A stretch of DNA of 64,000 nt from Bacteroidota bacterium. GTDB taxonomy: Bacteria > Bacteroidota > Bacteroidia > Cytophagales > Cyclobacteriaceae. The notes under the pieces were generated by a model. That model had not been told where the DNA came from. It saw nothing but the letters and a program-made list of their open reading frames with translations, and did not search any database. Location: contig JAEZEH010000009.1 of NCBI GenBank assembly GCA_023417785.1, positions 1 through 64,000 on the forward strand. The letters are read 5' to 3'. Shown piece after piece: positions 44,102-53,299 of this stretch (positions within the stretch are counted from its first letter, which is position 1; the number at the start of each line of letters is the position of its first letter). Position numbers and translations under genes: made by a program.

Positions 44102-44569
44102 ATGAGCGCGGAAGAGGACATCAAAAGATTTGCAGAAGAAAGTCTGGTCGACCAGGGCCACTTCATTGTTGATGTTAATATTTCAGCCCGAAAGGGCCCA
44201 AAAAAAGTACTGGTCGTTGTTGATGGCGATAACGGGGTAACCATCGACGATTGTGCTGAAATCAGTCGCGCGGTGAGCAAGCGATTAGAAGATTCGCCGG
44301 TCCTGGGCGATGAGAGTTATATGCTCGAAGTGTCAACACCCGGTGTGGACCAACCGCTGAAGATGATCCGCCAGTACCATAAACACGTAGGCAGAAAGCT
44401 CAAGTTAAAGCTTCCCGACACAATACTCGAGGGAAAACTTGAAGGGGTGACTGACGAAACGATTACACTATCGACTGAGAGTGGTACCGGGAAAAAGAAA
44501 GAAATCAAAAGTCACGAAATCCGGTTCGATGAAATTGAAAAGGCTTTTGTGCTAATAAGTTTTAAATAG
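44102..44569 (+). CDS. rimP: Ribosome maturation factor RimP
   Basis: Assembly factor for the 30S subunit. The N-terminal alpha/beta domain (about 1-75) includes GHFIVDVNISARKGPKKVLVVVDGDNGVTIDDCAEISRA-type elements, of which VVVDGDNGVTIDDCAEISR is the clearest. The sequence YMLEVSTPGVDQPLK marks the start of the SH3-like C-terminal domain. 155 residues, standard. First gene of rimP-nusA-infB, an order conserved in most bacteria. Confidence 0.95.
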   Translation: MSAEEDIKRFAEESLVDQGHFIVDVNISARKGPKKVLVVVDGDNGVTIDDCAEISRAVSKRLEDSPVLGDESYMLEVSTPGVDQPLKMIRQYHKHVGRKLKLKLPDTILEGKLEGVTDETITLSTESGTGKKKEIKSHEIRFDEIEKAFVLISFK

Positions 44570-44580
44570 AAGATAACCCA

Positions 44581-45825
44581 ATGGATGCACATGAATTAAT
44601 TTCGTCATTTGCTGAGTTTGCGAAGCAAAAAAACATTGACCGTCCAACAATGATTCGCATTCTGGAAGATGTATTCCGGAATATGATTCGCAAAAAGTAT
44701 GAGTCAGACGAGAACTTTGACATCATCATCAACGCCGACAAAGGCGATCTTGAAATTTATCGTTTCAGGGAGATCGTAGATGACGATTCAGAGGATATCT
44801 GGGATTTCGACAAGATTAGTCTGACGGAAGCGAGAAAGATAGAGCCGGATTTTGAAGTAGGTGAAGAGGTATCCGAACAGGTTTACATCGAAGATTTCGG
44901 CCGTCGCGCCGTAACAACTGCCCGCCAAACACTGATTCAGAAAGTGAAGGACCTGGAGAAAGATATTCTGTTCCAGAAATACAAGGATCTGGTGGGCGAA
45001 ATCATTTCTGGTGAAGTATATCAGTTGCTCAGCAAAGAAGTTCTTTTGATCGACGGCGAAGGGAATGAAATATCCGTGCCGCGGAACGAACAGATAGGCA
45101 AAGATCGTTACCGTAAGGGTGAGAATGTCCGGGCAATCGTTCACAAAGTGGAAATGGTGAACGGCAATCCGAAAATTATCCTGTCACGCACCTCCCCCGT
45201 ATTTCTTGAGCGCTTGTTCGAACAGGAAGTTCCCGAAGTCTACGATGGTTTAATTACTATTAAGAAGGTGGTGCGCGAGCCCGGTGAGCGGGCTAAGGTC
45301 GCGGTTGAATCCTACGATGACAGAATTGACCCCGTAGGCGCGTGCGTCGGTATGAAAGGTTCCAGAATTCACGCGATCGTGCGGGAACTTCAGAATGAAA
45401 ACATCGATGTTATCAATTTCACCGAAAATCTTGAACTGTATATCCAACGGGCATTGAGTCCCGCGAAAATCAGTTCCATTAAAATTGATAAGGATAACGG
45501 ACGGGTTTCTGTTTATCTGAAGCCGGATCAGGTTTCGTTGGCTATCGGAAAAGGCGGTCTTAACATCAAGCTTGCCAGCCGATTGGTGGGCTACGAAATA
45601 GATGTCTTCCGCGAACTCGCCGAAGGCCAGGAAGAGGAGGACGTGGATCTGCACGAGTTCTCAGACGAGATTGAAAGCTGGGTAATCGACGAACTCAATC
45701 GAATCGGCCTGGACACAGCGAAAAGTGTTCTCGCCTTAAATCGTGATGAACTTGTTCGTCGGACTGACCTCGAAGAAGAAACGGTAGAAAGTGTACTTCA
45801 TATTCTGCGCAAGGAGTTTGAATAA
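44581..45825 (+). CDS. nusA: Transcription termination/antitermination factor NusA
   Basis: RNA polymerase-binding factor for pausing, termination and antitermination. The N-terminal polymerase-binding domain (1-about 130) is followed by an S1 domain, two KH domains with DPVGACVGMKGSRIHAIVREL and LAIGKGGLNIKLASRLVGYEIDV features, and a short C-terminal helix-hairpin region from about 355. Length 414 lacks the second acidic repeat of the E. coli protein, as usual in Bacteroidota. Starts 11 bp after rimP. Confidence 0.96.
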   Translation: MDAHELISSFAEFAKQKNIDRPTMIRILEDVFRNMIRKKYESDENFDIIINADKGDLEIYRFREIVDDDSEDIWDFDKISLTEARKIEPDFEVGEEVSEQVYIEDFGRRAVTTARQTLIQKVKDLEKDILFQKYKDLVGEIISGEVYQLLSKEVLLIDGEGNEISVPRNEQIGKDRYRKGENVRAIVHKVEMVNGNPKIILSRTSPVFLERLFEQEVPEVYDGLITIKKVVREPGERAKVAVESYDDRIDPVGACVGMKGSRIHAIVRELQNENIDVINFTENLELYIQRALSPAKISSIKIDKDNGRVSVYLKPDQVSLAIGKGGLNIKLASRLVGYEIDVFRELAEGQEEEDVDLHEFSDEIESWVIDELNRIGLDTAKSVLALNRDELVRRTDLEEETVESVLHILRKEFE

Positions 45826-45830
45826 AGTAG

Positions 45831-45855
45831 TGACAGGTGTGAACCTGACCTGTCA
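45831..45855 (+). promoter_or_regulatory. Hairpin between nusA and infB
   Basis: TGACAGGT-N9-ACCTGTCA, an 8-bp perfect stem directly after the nusA stop, without a T run. It may be a processing site or pause signal in the operon rather than a terminator. Confidence 0.5.
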
Positions 45856-45925
45856 TTAATTAGTAAATTTTCGCTGGCGAGCGATTTGGGTTTTAAAAGT
45901 CATTAAAAAACAGGCATATTTGAGT

Positions 45926-48706
45926 ATGGCAGAAGAAAAGTTGATCAGGTTGAGTCAGGCAGCACGGAAGCTCAATGTGGGTCATAATACCATTTTGGAT
46001 TTCCTTGGGAAAAAAGGTTTCGAGGTTGACAACAACCCCAATGCTAAACTTACACCTGAGCAATTCGCTATTTTGTCAAAGGAGTTTGCTTCTTCTGCTA
46101 CTGAAAAGCTTGAAGCTTCCGGATTGTCAATCGGCGTAAAACACACCGATAACGTTGTACTGGATTCCGATAAAGATCAGGGCAAAAAACGTGTCGACGA
46201 CGAAGAGCGGATAATGATCAAGAATATCGGATCGAAAGATCTGAAATCCAGAGACGACTCACGCGCCGAAAAGGTGGAGCGCGAAAAGCCGAAGCTCGAA
46301 GGTATCAAGGTTCTTGGTAAGATCGACCTCGAGAAAAAGGCAGCGCCAAAGACCGAAGAGGAAAAGCCTCCGGTAGCTCCCGTGGCTGCTGAAGAAAAGC
46401 CTAAGGAAGTGGAGACTCCTGAACCCGTGAAAGAGGAACCGGTTGCAAAACAGGAGGAGCCTGTAGTGGAGACGCCTCAGCCAGAGGTACCCGTCGAAAA
46501 GGAACCAACCGCTCAGCCTGAGCAGGAATTGATAAAGGCGCGTGCCGACAAGCTGAAGGGGCTGAAAGTTGTTGATAAGATTGAACTTCCGGTTGATAAG
46601 CGTAAAGAGGCACCCGTCGCTTCTTCAGACATTCAGAAGGATAAAGGCAAGCGTCCGCGTAAGCGTATCCCTTCACCCAATGAGCAGGGTCAGCGTGGCA
46701 CTGGTCCCGGCCAGCGTCCTCAACAACCGGGTCAGCGGACTGGCGGACCGCCGCAGCGTGGCAAAGGTCCATTCGCACCAAAGACCCAGAAAGAAGAACC
46801 AACCGAAAAAGAAATTCAGGATCAGATTCGTGCTACCCTGGCAAAGTTAAGCGGAGGAAGCCAGAAGAAAGGATCCGGAGCCAAATATCGCAGGGAGAAA
46901 CGACAGGCATTCTCGGAAGCTCAGGAGCAGCAGATGCTGCATGATCAGGAGGCTTCCAAAACACTCAAGGTAACTGAGTTCATTTCCGCAAACGACCTCG
47001 CATCAATGATGAACGTGTCGGTGAACGAGGTGATCTCGACGTGTTTGAGTTTAGGAATGTTCGTCTCCATCAACCAACGTCTGGATGCCGAGGCGATAAC
47101 TGTAATTACTGACGAATTCGGATACAATGTTCAATTTACTTCTGCTGAGGATGAACTCGAGTCGGCAGAGGAGGTTGAAGATGAAGGCACCCTTGAACCG
47201 CGTGCACCGATTGTCACCATCATGGGTCACGTTGATCACGGTAAGACTTCATTGCTCGACTATATACGCAATACCAAAGTTACCGCGCAGGAGGCGGGGG
47301 GAATTACACAGCACATTGGTGCGTACGATGTGGTAACCAGGAGCGGTCACAAAATTGCATTTCTTGATACTCCCGGTCACGAAGCGTTTACCGCGATGCG
47401 TGCACGGGGAGCAAAACTCACGGATATAGCAATCATAGTTGTGGCGGCTGACGATGACGTGATGCCCCAGACCAAAGAGGCGATAAATCACGCCCAGGTT
47501 GCCGGGGTACCGATTGTAATCGCAATCAACAAAATTGATAAACCTGCGGCCAACCCCGACAAGATCCGGGAGTCGCTGTCCAAGAATAACATTCTTGTCG
47601 AAGAATGGGGTGGAAAATATCAAAGCCAGGAAATATCAGCGAAGTCAGGACTAGGTATTGAAGACCTGTTGGAGAAGGTTTTGCTCGAAGCAGAACTATT
47701 GAATTTGAAAGCTAACGCTGAAAAGAAAGCCGTCGGATCGATAATTGAGGCTTCCCTTGATAAGGGGCGCGGCTATGTCGCCACTGTAATGGTTCAAACA
47801 GGAACATTGAAGATTGGTGATATCATGCTTGCGGGTGCACATTACGGAAGGGTGAAAGCCATGTTTGATGATACCGGGAAAAAGGTATCCACAGCAGGAC
47901 CGTCTACCCCGGTCGTTGTATTAGGACTTGACGGTGCGCCGCAAGCTGGCGAGAAATTTTCTGTTATGGAGACGGACCGCGAAGCGAGAGAACTTGCTTC
48001 CAAACGCGGACAGTTACTACGCGAGCAGAGTATTCGTACCAAGAAGCATATTACTCTTGATGAAATCGGACGCCGTCTTGCCATCGGATCATTCAAGGAA
48101 CTCAATGTTATTGTTAAAGGTGACGTGGATGGCTCAGTTGAAGCGCTCTCCGACTCACTGCTCAAGCTTTCCACTCAGGAAATCCAGGTGGCCATCATTC
48201 ATCGGGGTGTCGGCCAGATTTCTGAATCCGACGTTCTGCTTGCTTCTGCATCCGATGCGGTTATTGTAGGGTTCCAGGTAAGACCTTCGGCGGCAGCCAA
48301 ACGTCTTGCGGAAAACGAGGAAATTGAAATCCGCTTGTATTCGATCATTTATGATGCGATCAATGATGTTAAAGCCGCGATGGAAGGTATGCTTGCCCCT
48401 GAAACCGAAGAGGTAATTGTGGGTAACGCTGAAGTCCGTGAAGTATTCAGGATATCAAAAGTGGGCACCATCGCAGGTTGTATGGTTACAGACGGATCGA
48501 TCAAACGGAACAATCCGATTCGCCTGATCAGAGATGGTATTGTAACCTATCAGGGTAAACTTGGTTCGTTGAAGCGTCACAAGGATGATGCCTCCGAAGT
48601 GAGATCCGGATTTGACTGTGGTATTGGTATTGAGGGGTTCAATGATATCAACGAAGGAGACGTAATTGAAAGCTACGAACAGCGCGAAGTAAAACGGACA
48701 CTCTAA
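45926..48706 (+). CDS. infB: Translation initiation factor IF-2
   Basis: GTPase that places initiator tRNA on the ribosome. The N-terminus has an IF2N domain (RLSQAARKLNVGHNTILDFL) and a long charged, proline-rich linker (about 60-340). The G domain begins near 430 with GHVDHGKTSLL, then DTPGHEAFTAMRARGA and INKIDKP; domains II, III and IV follow to 926. The start is ATG at 45926; a TTG two codons earlier is possible. Third gene of the rimP operon, separated from nusA by 100 bp with a hairpin. Confidence 0.97.
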   Translation: MAEEKLIRLSQAARKLNVGHNTILDFLGKKGFEVDNNPNAKLTPEQFAILSKEFASSATEKLEASGLSIGVKHTDNVVLDSDKDQGKKRVDDEERIMIKNIGSKDLKSRDDSRAEKVEREKPKLEGIKVLGKIDLEKKAAPKTEEEKPPVAPVAAEEKPKEVETPEPVKEEPVAKQEEPVVETPQPEVPVEKEPTAQPEQELIKARADKLKGLKVVDKIELPVDKRKEAPVASSDIQKDKGKRPRKRIPSPNEQGQRGTGPGQRPQQPGQRTGGPPQRGKGPFAPKTQKEEPTEKEIQDQIRATLAKLSGGSQKKGSGAKYRREKRQAFSEAQEQQMLHDQEASKTLKVTEFISANDLASMMNVSVNEVISTCLSLGMFVSINQRLDAEAITVITDEFGYNVQFTSAEDELESAEEVEDEGTLEPRAPIVTIMGHVDHGKTSLLDYIRNTKVTAQEAGGITQHIGAYDVVTRSGHKIAFLDTPGHEAFTAMRARGAKLTDIAIIVVAADDDVMPQTKEAINHAQVAGVPIVIAINKIDKPAANPDKIRESLSKNNILVEEWGGKYQSQEISAKSGLGIEDLLEKVLLEAELLNLKANAEKKAVGSIIEASLDKGRGYVATVMVQTGTLKIGDIMLAGAHYGRVKAMFDDTGKKVSTAGPSTPVVVLGLDGAPQAGEKFSVMETDREARELASKRGQLLREQSIRTKKHITLDEIGRRLAIGSFKELNVIVKGDVDGSVEALSDSLLKLSTQEIQVAIIHRGVGQISESDVLLASASDAVIVGFQVRPSAAAKRLAENEEIEIRLYSIIYDAINDVKAAMEGMLAPETEEVIVGNAEVREVFRISKVGTIAGCMVTDGSIKRNNPIRLIRDGIVTYQGKLGSLKRHKDDASEVRSGFDCGIGIEGFNDINEGDVIESYEQREVKRTL

Positions 48707-48727
48707 GGCTCGTTCCGCCAGAAATAC

Positions 48728-48754
48728 AAAAAGCCTGTGTTGATCAGGCTTTTT
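48728..48754 (+). terminator. Terminator of infB
   Basis: AAAAAGCCTG-N7-CAGGCTTTTT, a 10-bp stem followed by T-rich sequence, 21 bp after the stop. Symmetrical, so it can also end the convergent Nudix-type gene. Confidence 0.85.
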
Positions 48755-48783
48755 GCTTTTATACGATTGAATTCCTGGTGAAG

Positions 48784-49548
48784 CTACAACCCGAATCTGA
48801 TTCCCTGTTCGAGGGCCGCTTTATATTTTCGACGGTTGAAGCGGTAGAGGTATGGTGCCTTGTGCGCCCCACCATGTTTCACTTCTTTCAGCCTGTCGAG
48901 GATGTCAAGCGAAAGAAATTTCTTCTGGAAGTTCCTCCGATCAATCTGCTTATCAAGAATCGTCTCATAAAGATGCTGCAACTCGGGCATGGTAAACTTT
49001 TCTGGCAAGAGATCTTTCCCAATAGGATAATCCTTCAGGTGATGGCGGAGCGAATCCAATGCCTTGCTTACGATCTCATTGTGATCAAGAGTAAGCTTCG
49101 GAATATTTTTGATATCCCACCATTTGCAGGACAACGAGAATTCATCTGGTGTAGGAACGACTTTCGAAAACTCGACCAGTGCCCAATACCCAAGGGTAAT
49201 AAAGCGATCCATTAGCCAGCTTTGGGTCAATCCGGCGGGGGGCTTCACGCCAGGTTTCTTCCGGCCGCGGCCAGGATCACCAAATGCATAAAACTGCCGG
49301 AGGTATATCTTGTCAAGACCCGTACGAAGTTTGAGGATTCTGATCGCCGCGTCATCGACGTGCTCGTCTTTGAGGATGAAACCGCCGGGCAAGCACCAGT
49401 GCTTGCTCCCTTTCCACTCCAGTAACAGGACCTTTAGCTCGTTTTCATGAAACCCAAAGATCACGCAATCCACAGAGAGATGTGCCAGATAGTATTGGTT
49501 ACCTCGCTTGAAAAACTGATCAATCGAGAGAACGGGGGTCTTTTTCAT
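48784..49548 (-). CDS. Nudix-related transcriptional regulator (NrtR/AraR type)
   Basis: An N-terminal Nudix-fold domain (about 20-150) is followed by a winged-helix DNA-binding domain (about 165-235; LLPEKFTMPELQHLYETILD, FQKKFLSLDILDRL). This is the architecture of NrtR, which controls NAD genes, and of AraR-like regulators in Bacteroides. The Nudix box reads GGFILKDEHVDDAAIRILKLRTGL-like in two pieces: GGFILKDEHVDDAAIR and ILKLRTGL, lacking the catalytic REXXEE glutamates, so it likely senses a nucleotide or sugar and does not hydrolyse it. No target gene is adjacent. Confidence 0.87.
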   Translation of the reverse strand: MKKTPVLSIDQFFKRGNQYYLAHLSVDCVIFGFHENELKVLLLEWKGSKHWCLPGGFILKDEHVDDAAIRILKLRTGLDKIYLRQFYAFGDPGRGRKKPGVKPPAGLTQSWLMDRFITLGYWALVEFSKVVPTPDEFSLSCKWWDIKNIPKLTLDHNEIVSKALDSLRHHLKDYPIGKDLLPEKFTMPELQHLYETILDKQIDRRNFQKKFLSLDILDRLKEVKHGGAHKAPYLYRFNRRKYKAALEQGIRFGL

Positions 49549-49651
49549 ATCCGCAATTTAATCGGCTTAACTGATATGAATACCAACGCCGGACCAAGGC
49601 GTCAGCATCGTAAGAAGATGTTTTAATTTTCCAAAGCGCGGGCTGGCATTC

Positions 49652-50638
49652 TTACTTCATAATCGGAACCTTTTTGAGAATCGCGCCTATGATATCCTTG
49701 GTTTTTACGTTGTCGGCTTCGGCCTCGTAATTCAATATTATCCGGTGGTTCAGAACGTCAAGCGCGATCTCCTTTATGTCTTCCGGAAGAACATAATCAC
49801 GACCATCCATGTAGGCAATTGCTTTGGATGCCAGGTTAAGATTAATACTTGCCCGCGGCGATGCGCCGAATTGAATATAAGAGGCGAATTCGTCTATCCG
49901 GTAGTCCAAAGGTTTGCGTGTAGCATAGACAAGTTCGATAATATAATGCTCAAGTGACTCTGAAATCTTAACGCGGTTAACGTGTTCGCGAATGGAGAAT
50001 ATCTCTTCTTTTGTAAGTAGTGTATCTACCTGGAAGTTGAATTGCATATTTGAAATTCGTCGCATGACTTCCAGCTCCTGTTCTTTAGACGGATAGTCGA
50101 CGAATACTTTCATCATAAAACGATCCACCTGTGCTTCCGGCAGCGAGTAGGTCCCTTCCTGGTCAACGGGATTTTGAGTAGCAAGAACAAGAAAGGGTTT
50201 GTCAAGTTTGAAGGTAGTCTCTCCTATCGTCACCTGTTTCTCCTGCATGGCTTCGAGCAAAGCCGATTGGACTTTTGCGGGAGACCGGTTTATTTCGTCC
50301 GCAAGGATAATGTTCGCAAAGATTGGCCCCTTTTTGACTTCAAATTTGCCTTCCTTCTGATTGTAGATCATCGTTCCGACTAAGTCTGCCGGGAGCAAGT
50401 CAGGTGTAAACTGAATACGTTGGAAATCCAAATGAAGCACCTGGGCCAGGGTGCTTACGGTAAGCGTTTTGGCCAGCCCCGGTACGCCTTCCAACAGAAT
50501 ATGTCCGTTGGTAAAAAGGCCCGCGAGGAGTCGGTGGACCATATAGTCCTGACCAACGACGACTTTTCCTACTTCCCGAATAACTTCCTTAATTTTGTGC
50601 TGGTGTTCCTGATGCCGTTCCACGATCGCTGAATCCAT
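49652..50638 (-). CDS. MoxR-family AAA+ ATPase
   Basis: Chaperone-like AAA+ ATPase of 328 residues. Walker A is GVPGLAKT (with Gly-Leu-Ala-Lys-Thr), Walker B LADEINRSPAKVQSALLEAMQEKQ contains the DEIN acidic pair, sensor 1 is ATQNPVDQEGTYSLPEAQVDRF. The C-terminal lid follows from about 235. MoxR ATPases mature enzyme complexes, usually next to DUF58 and von Willebrand A genes. None of these follow here within the window, so its partners are elsewhere or upstream of this locus. Confidence 0.93.
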   Translation of the reverse strand: MDSAIVERHQEHQHKIKEVIREVGKVVVGQDYMVHRLLAGLFTNGHILLEGVPGLAKTLTVSTLAQVLHLDFQRIQFTPDLLPADLVGTMIYNQKEGKFEVKKGPIFANIILADEINRSPAKVQSALLEAMQEKQVTIGETTFKLDKPFLVLATQNPVDQEGTYSLPEAQVDRFMMKVFVDYPSKEQELEVMRRISNMQFNFQVDTLLTKEEIFSIREHVNRVKISESLEHYIIELVYATRKPLDYRIDEFASYIQFGASPRASINLNLASKAIAYMDGRDYVLPEDIKEIALDVLNHRIILNYEAEADNVKTKDIIGAILKKVPIMK

Positions 50639-50666
50639 GAGCTTCGGTATAATGTTTTAAGACGGT

Positions 50667-50674
50667 CAAAAATA
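50667..50674 (-). promoter_or_regulatory. Putative -7 box TATTTTTG of the MoxR gene
   Basis: Minus strand match to TAnnTTTG, 28 bp ahead of the MoxR ATG, in the divergent intergenic region. -33 element not clear. Confidence 0.35.
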
Positions 50675-50753
50675 AGGCAAATCTCAAGATGCCTTGCATT
50701 ATTTGGGATGGAAAGTAAAACAGGGAGATCAAAGGCCGTCAAAAAAGTAAACA

Positions 50754-51443
50754 ATGAGTAGAGTTTTAGTGATTGGTGACATCCATGGTGCCTACCGGGC
50801 GTTGATTCAGTGCCTGGAGAGAGCCAATTTCGACTATAAAAAGGACTGCCTCATTTGTCTTGGGGACGTTTGCGACGGATGGCCTGAGACCAAACAGTGT
50901 ATTGAAGAGCTGCAGAAGATAAAGCATCTCGTTTATGTGCTGGGAAATCACGATACATGGTTGCTCCGCTGGATGAAAACCGGAAACATTGAAAACATCT
51001 GGTACGTGCAAGGCGGAGAAGCGACTATTGATTCGTACGCCGGAAATCCTGTTCCTGAGTCGCACACGGACTTTCTTCAAAAGGCGTTGCCTTATTTCCT
51101 TTGGGAAAAAAAATTGTTTGTTCATGCCGGTTTCGATCCCGCGCTGACATTGGCAGAACAAACCGAGGATATACTTTTATGGGATCGGGCTTTGGCCAAG
51201 GCTGCGCTGAGTAATCAGCATGTCCAGGACGACTGGAAACTTACTATATATGATGAGGTTTATCTGGGGCATACGCCGATCCATCAGGATAAGCCATTAT
51301 ACGCGGTTGGCATTTGGCTGATGGATACAGGGGCCGGTTGGGAGGGTGTGCTTTCAATAATGGATATTGACAGCAAGGAAATATTCACGAGTGATCCCGT
51401 ACCCTCATTGTATCCGGGGGTTCAGGGCAGGCAACGGTACTGA
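50754..51443 (+). CDS. Metallophosphoesterase (Ser/Thr phosphatase / ApaH type)
   Basis: Calcineurin-fold phosphoesterase with the metal motifs GDIHGAY (8-14), GDVCDGW (a GDxxDxG variant without the Arg), GNHDTWLLRW, and FVHAGFDP. Both metals should be bound. 229 residues, single domain. Relatives hydrolyse phosphoproteins or diadenosine polyphosphates; the substrate is unknown. Its 3' end overlaps the convergent exonuclease gene by 59 bp. Confidence 0.88.
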   Translation: MSRVLVIGDIHGAYRALIQCLERANFDYKKDCLICLGDVCDGWPETKQCIEELQKIKHLVYVLGNHDTWLLRWMKTGNIENIWYVQGGEATIDSYAGNPVPESHTDFLQKALPYFLWEKKLFVHAGFDPALTLAEQTEDILLWDRALAKAALSNQHVQDDWKLTIYDEVYLGHTPIHQDKPLYAVGIWLMDTGAGWEGVLSIMDIDSKEIFTSDPVPSLYPGVQGRQRY

Positions 51444-52809
51444 ACGTTACAATCCTCGTTCCCCGGGGATTGGTCATATAGGAGTTAATAAGATTTTGAA
51501 CAGTTGGTGTTTCGATACTGCTTTTCACAAACGTCCTGGCTGCTTCGAGGTCAGAAATCGACACATCTTTCCCGACGAAGCCAAACCCTGAATACGTTCC
51601 GTTTTCAACAAGAATAAGGGAGTGTTCGTCAACACTTCGTCCTCGCCCAATAATCGCTGCTGTGTTTCCCTTCTGCAACGCGGATTGGATCGCATTTCCG
51701 ATGCGGGTATTATAATCGTTGACCGACTCTACGCAAAGGCACGCGCCATGGCATTCGCCAGTCTGATAGTTAAAGCACAACCCTTTGGTTACCTGCAGGC
51801 CACATAACTTTGGGCAGAGTTCGTACTCGCGAACCTTTTCCCACAGGAAGTTCCACGCATCACCCTTTGTTGAAAACCGCATGAACGGACGTGAACCTCT
51901 CGTCACCTGATTTACTGAAAACCGCTTGTATCCATTTCGGTCTTCATAATCGAAGATGCCCCATTCTTCGGATTTCTGTTTTTGTGCCCGGTTGTACTTC
52001 GGCCACAACCTACGTATCTCCTGCGACTCAAGGATCAATGCAATCAACTCATTTCCGGTGAGCTCATAGGAGATATGATGGATTTCGTTTCTGATCTTAG
52101 ACCGGCTCCATTCGCGGGCATCACCCGTGAAATGTCCGGCAATTCTTTTCTTGATATTGATTGCCTTTCCGACGTATATCACCTGACCACGCGCATTGAG
52201 GAAGTAGTACACACCCGGTTTTGCAGGCAGCCTATCGAACTCCTCCTTGGGGAGGTTGGGCGGAAGTATGGTTTCTCCCGAGTTTCGTTTGAGGGCTTTT
52301 GCAATGTAGCCGTCCTTATCACGGCGAAGCAGAAGATCAAAGATACTTGCCGTTGCCGAGGCATCTCCACCAGCGCGATGGCGGTTGGTGATCGTAATTC
52401 CCAGGCTTTCTGAGAGCGTACCCAGGCTGTACGACCGCAGGCCGGGAATAATCTTACGGCACAGCCGGACCGTGCAAAGTTTTTTCGCCTGCCACGTCAG
52501 CCCCGCTAATTCAAATTCCTTCTTAAGAAAGGAATAGTCAAAATGGGCATTATGAGCGACGAAAACTTTTCCCTCCAGGTGTGCTAATATTTCCGGCGCA
52601 ACTTCTTCAAACGTTGGGGCATCAAGAACCATCTCCGTTGAAATTCCGGTAAGCCCGGTGATATAATATGGAATGCTGCGCCCGGGATTTATCAACGTTT
52701 GATAGCTGCCGGTTTGTTGCAAACCATCGTGGTGATAGATCGCGATTTCAGTGATTCGATGATTCTCAGCGTATCCACCGGTAGTCTCGATATCAACAAT
52801 GGCGTACAT
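51385..52809 (-). CDS. DEDDh exonuclease fused to GIY-YIG (UvrC-like) nuclease
   Basis: Two nucleases in one chain. The N-terminal DnaQ-like exonuclease (1-about 165) has Asp6/Glu8 in DIETTG, Asp91 in HNAHFDYSF and His144/Asp149 in HRAGGDA, a complete DEDDh set. The GIY-YIG domain (about 194-275) has GVYYFL, IYVGKA, the Arg in KKRI and Glu in ALILESQEI, as in UvrC and Cho. The C-terminal part continues into a UvrC-related region with CPKLCGLQVTKGLC and GECHGAC cysteines. Such fusions occur in several phyla and are thought to act in DNA repair. The last 59 bp overlap the phosphoesterase gene. Confidence 0.92.
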   Translation of the reverse strand: MYAIVDIETTGGYAENHRITEIAIYHHDGLQQTGSYQTLINPGRSIPYYITGLTGISTEMVLDAPTFEEVAPEILAHLEGKVFVAHNAHFDYSFLKKEFELAGLTWQAKKLCTVRLCRKIIPGLRSYSLGTLSESLGITITNRHRAGGDASATASIFDLLLRRDKDGYIAKALKRNSGETILPPNLPKEEFDRLPAKPGVYYFLNARGQVIYVGKAINIKKRIAGHFTGDAREWSRSKIRNEIHHISYELTGNELIALILESQEIRRLWPKYNRAQKQKSEEWGIFDYEDRNGYKRFSVNQVTRGSRPFMRFSTKGDAWNFLWEKVREYELCPKLCGLQVTKGLCFNYQTGECHGACLCVESVNDYNTRIGNAIQSALQKGNTAAIIGRGRSVDEHSLILVENGTYSGFGFVGKDVSISDLEAARTFVKSSIETPTVQNLINSYMTNPRGTRIVTFSTVACPEPPDTMRVRDHS

Positions 52810-52875
52810 GGGCGTAAGTTAAAATTTGGGTTGAGTAGATAAAAGGAAGGTTAAATCTTAATTTTAGGGTGCGCT

Positions 52876-53223
52876 ATGAACGGAATTCTACGCTTTCTAC
52901 TTTCAGGTCTCGGCGTTCTGCTTACGGCCTATTTGCTTCCCGGAGTTGACGTTCGTCACTTTGGTTATGCGCTGCTGGTTGCTGTGGTCCTGGCGGTAGT
53001 GAATACGTTACTGAAGCCTGTGCTCATATTTCTTACGATCCCGATTACGGTTCTAACCCTTGGCTTATTTCTTCTGGTACTAAACGCGTTACTAATTTTA
53101 CTGGTGGACTTCATCGTGCCTGGCTTCAACGTCGACGGATTCTGGTGGGCGCTAGCCTTTAGCCTGATTCTTTCGATTTTCAACAGCATGTTTTCCGGGC
53201 TGTTGAAAAAGGAAGAGGACTAA
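52876..53223 (+). CDS. Phage-holin-IV-like four-span membrane protein
   Basis: 115-residue protein with four hydrophobic helices, matching the PF04020 (mycobacterial four-TM phage holin, superfamily IV) family: LSGLGVLLTAYLLPGVDV, ALLVAVVLAVVNTLLKPVL, ITVLTLGLFLLVLNALLILLV, and a last helix before LLKKEED. Despite the name the family is broad, chromosomal, and without known lytic role in Bacteroidota. Divergent from the exonuclease gene; nothing phage-like is nearby. Confidence 0.88.
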   Translation: MNGILRFLLSGLGVLLTAYLLPGVDVRHFGYALLVAVVLAVVNTLLKPVLIFLTIPITVLTLGLFLLVLNALLILLVDFIVPGFNVDGFWWALAFSLILSIFNSMFSGLLKKEED

Positions 53224-53299
53224 AACGCGACACCCGGCTTTTGGCCGGGCATCACAATCGAGCTAACGTATAAACAGTTAAAATTTTCAGTGACGAAGG

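Noticed and set aside
52876..53223. Holin-like gene as a sign of a prophage
   Set aside because: The family is mostly chromosomal and unrelated to lysis in this phylum; no other phage gene is near.
53233..53249. CCCGGC-N5-GCCGGG hairpin after the holin-like gene
   Set aside because: Good stem but no T run on either strand; too weak to call a terminator.
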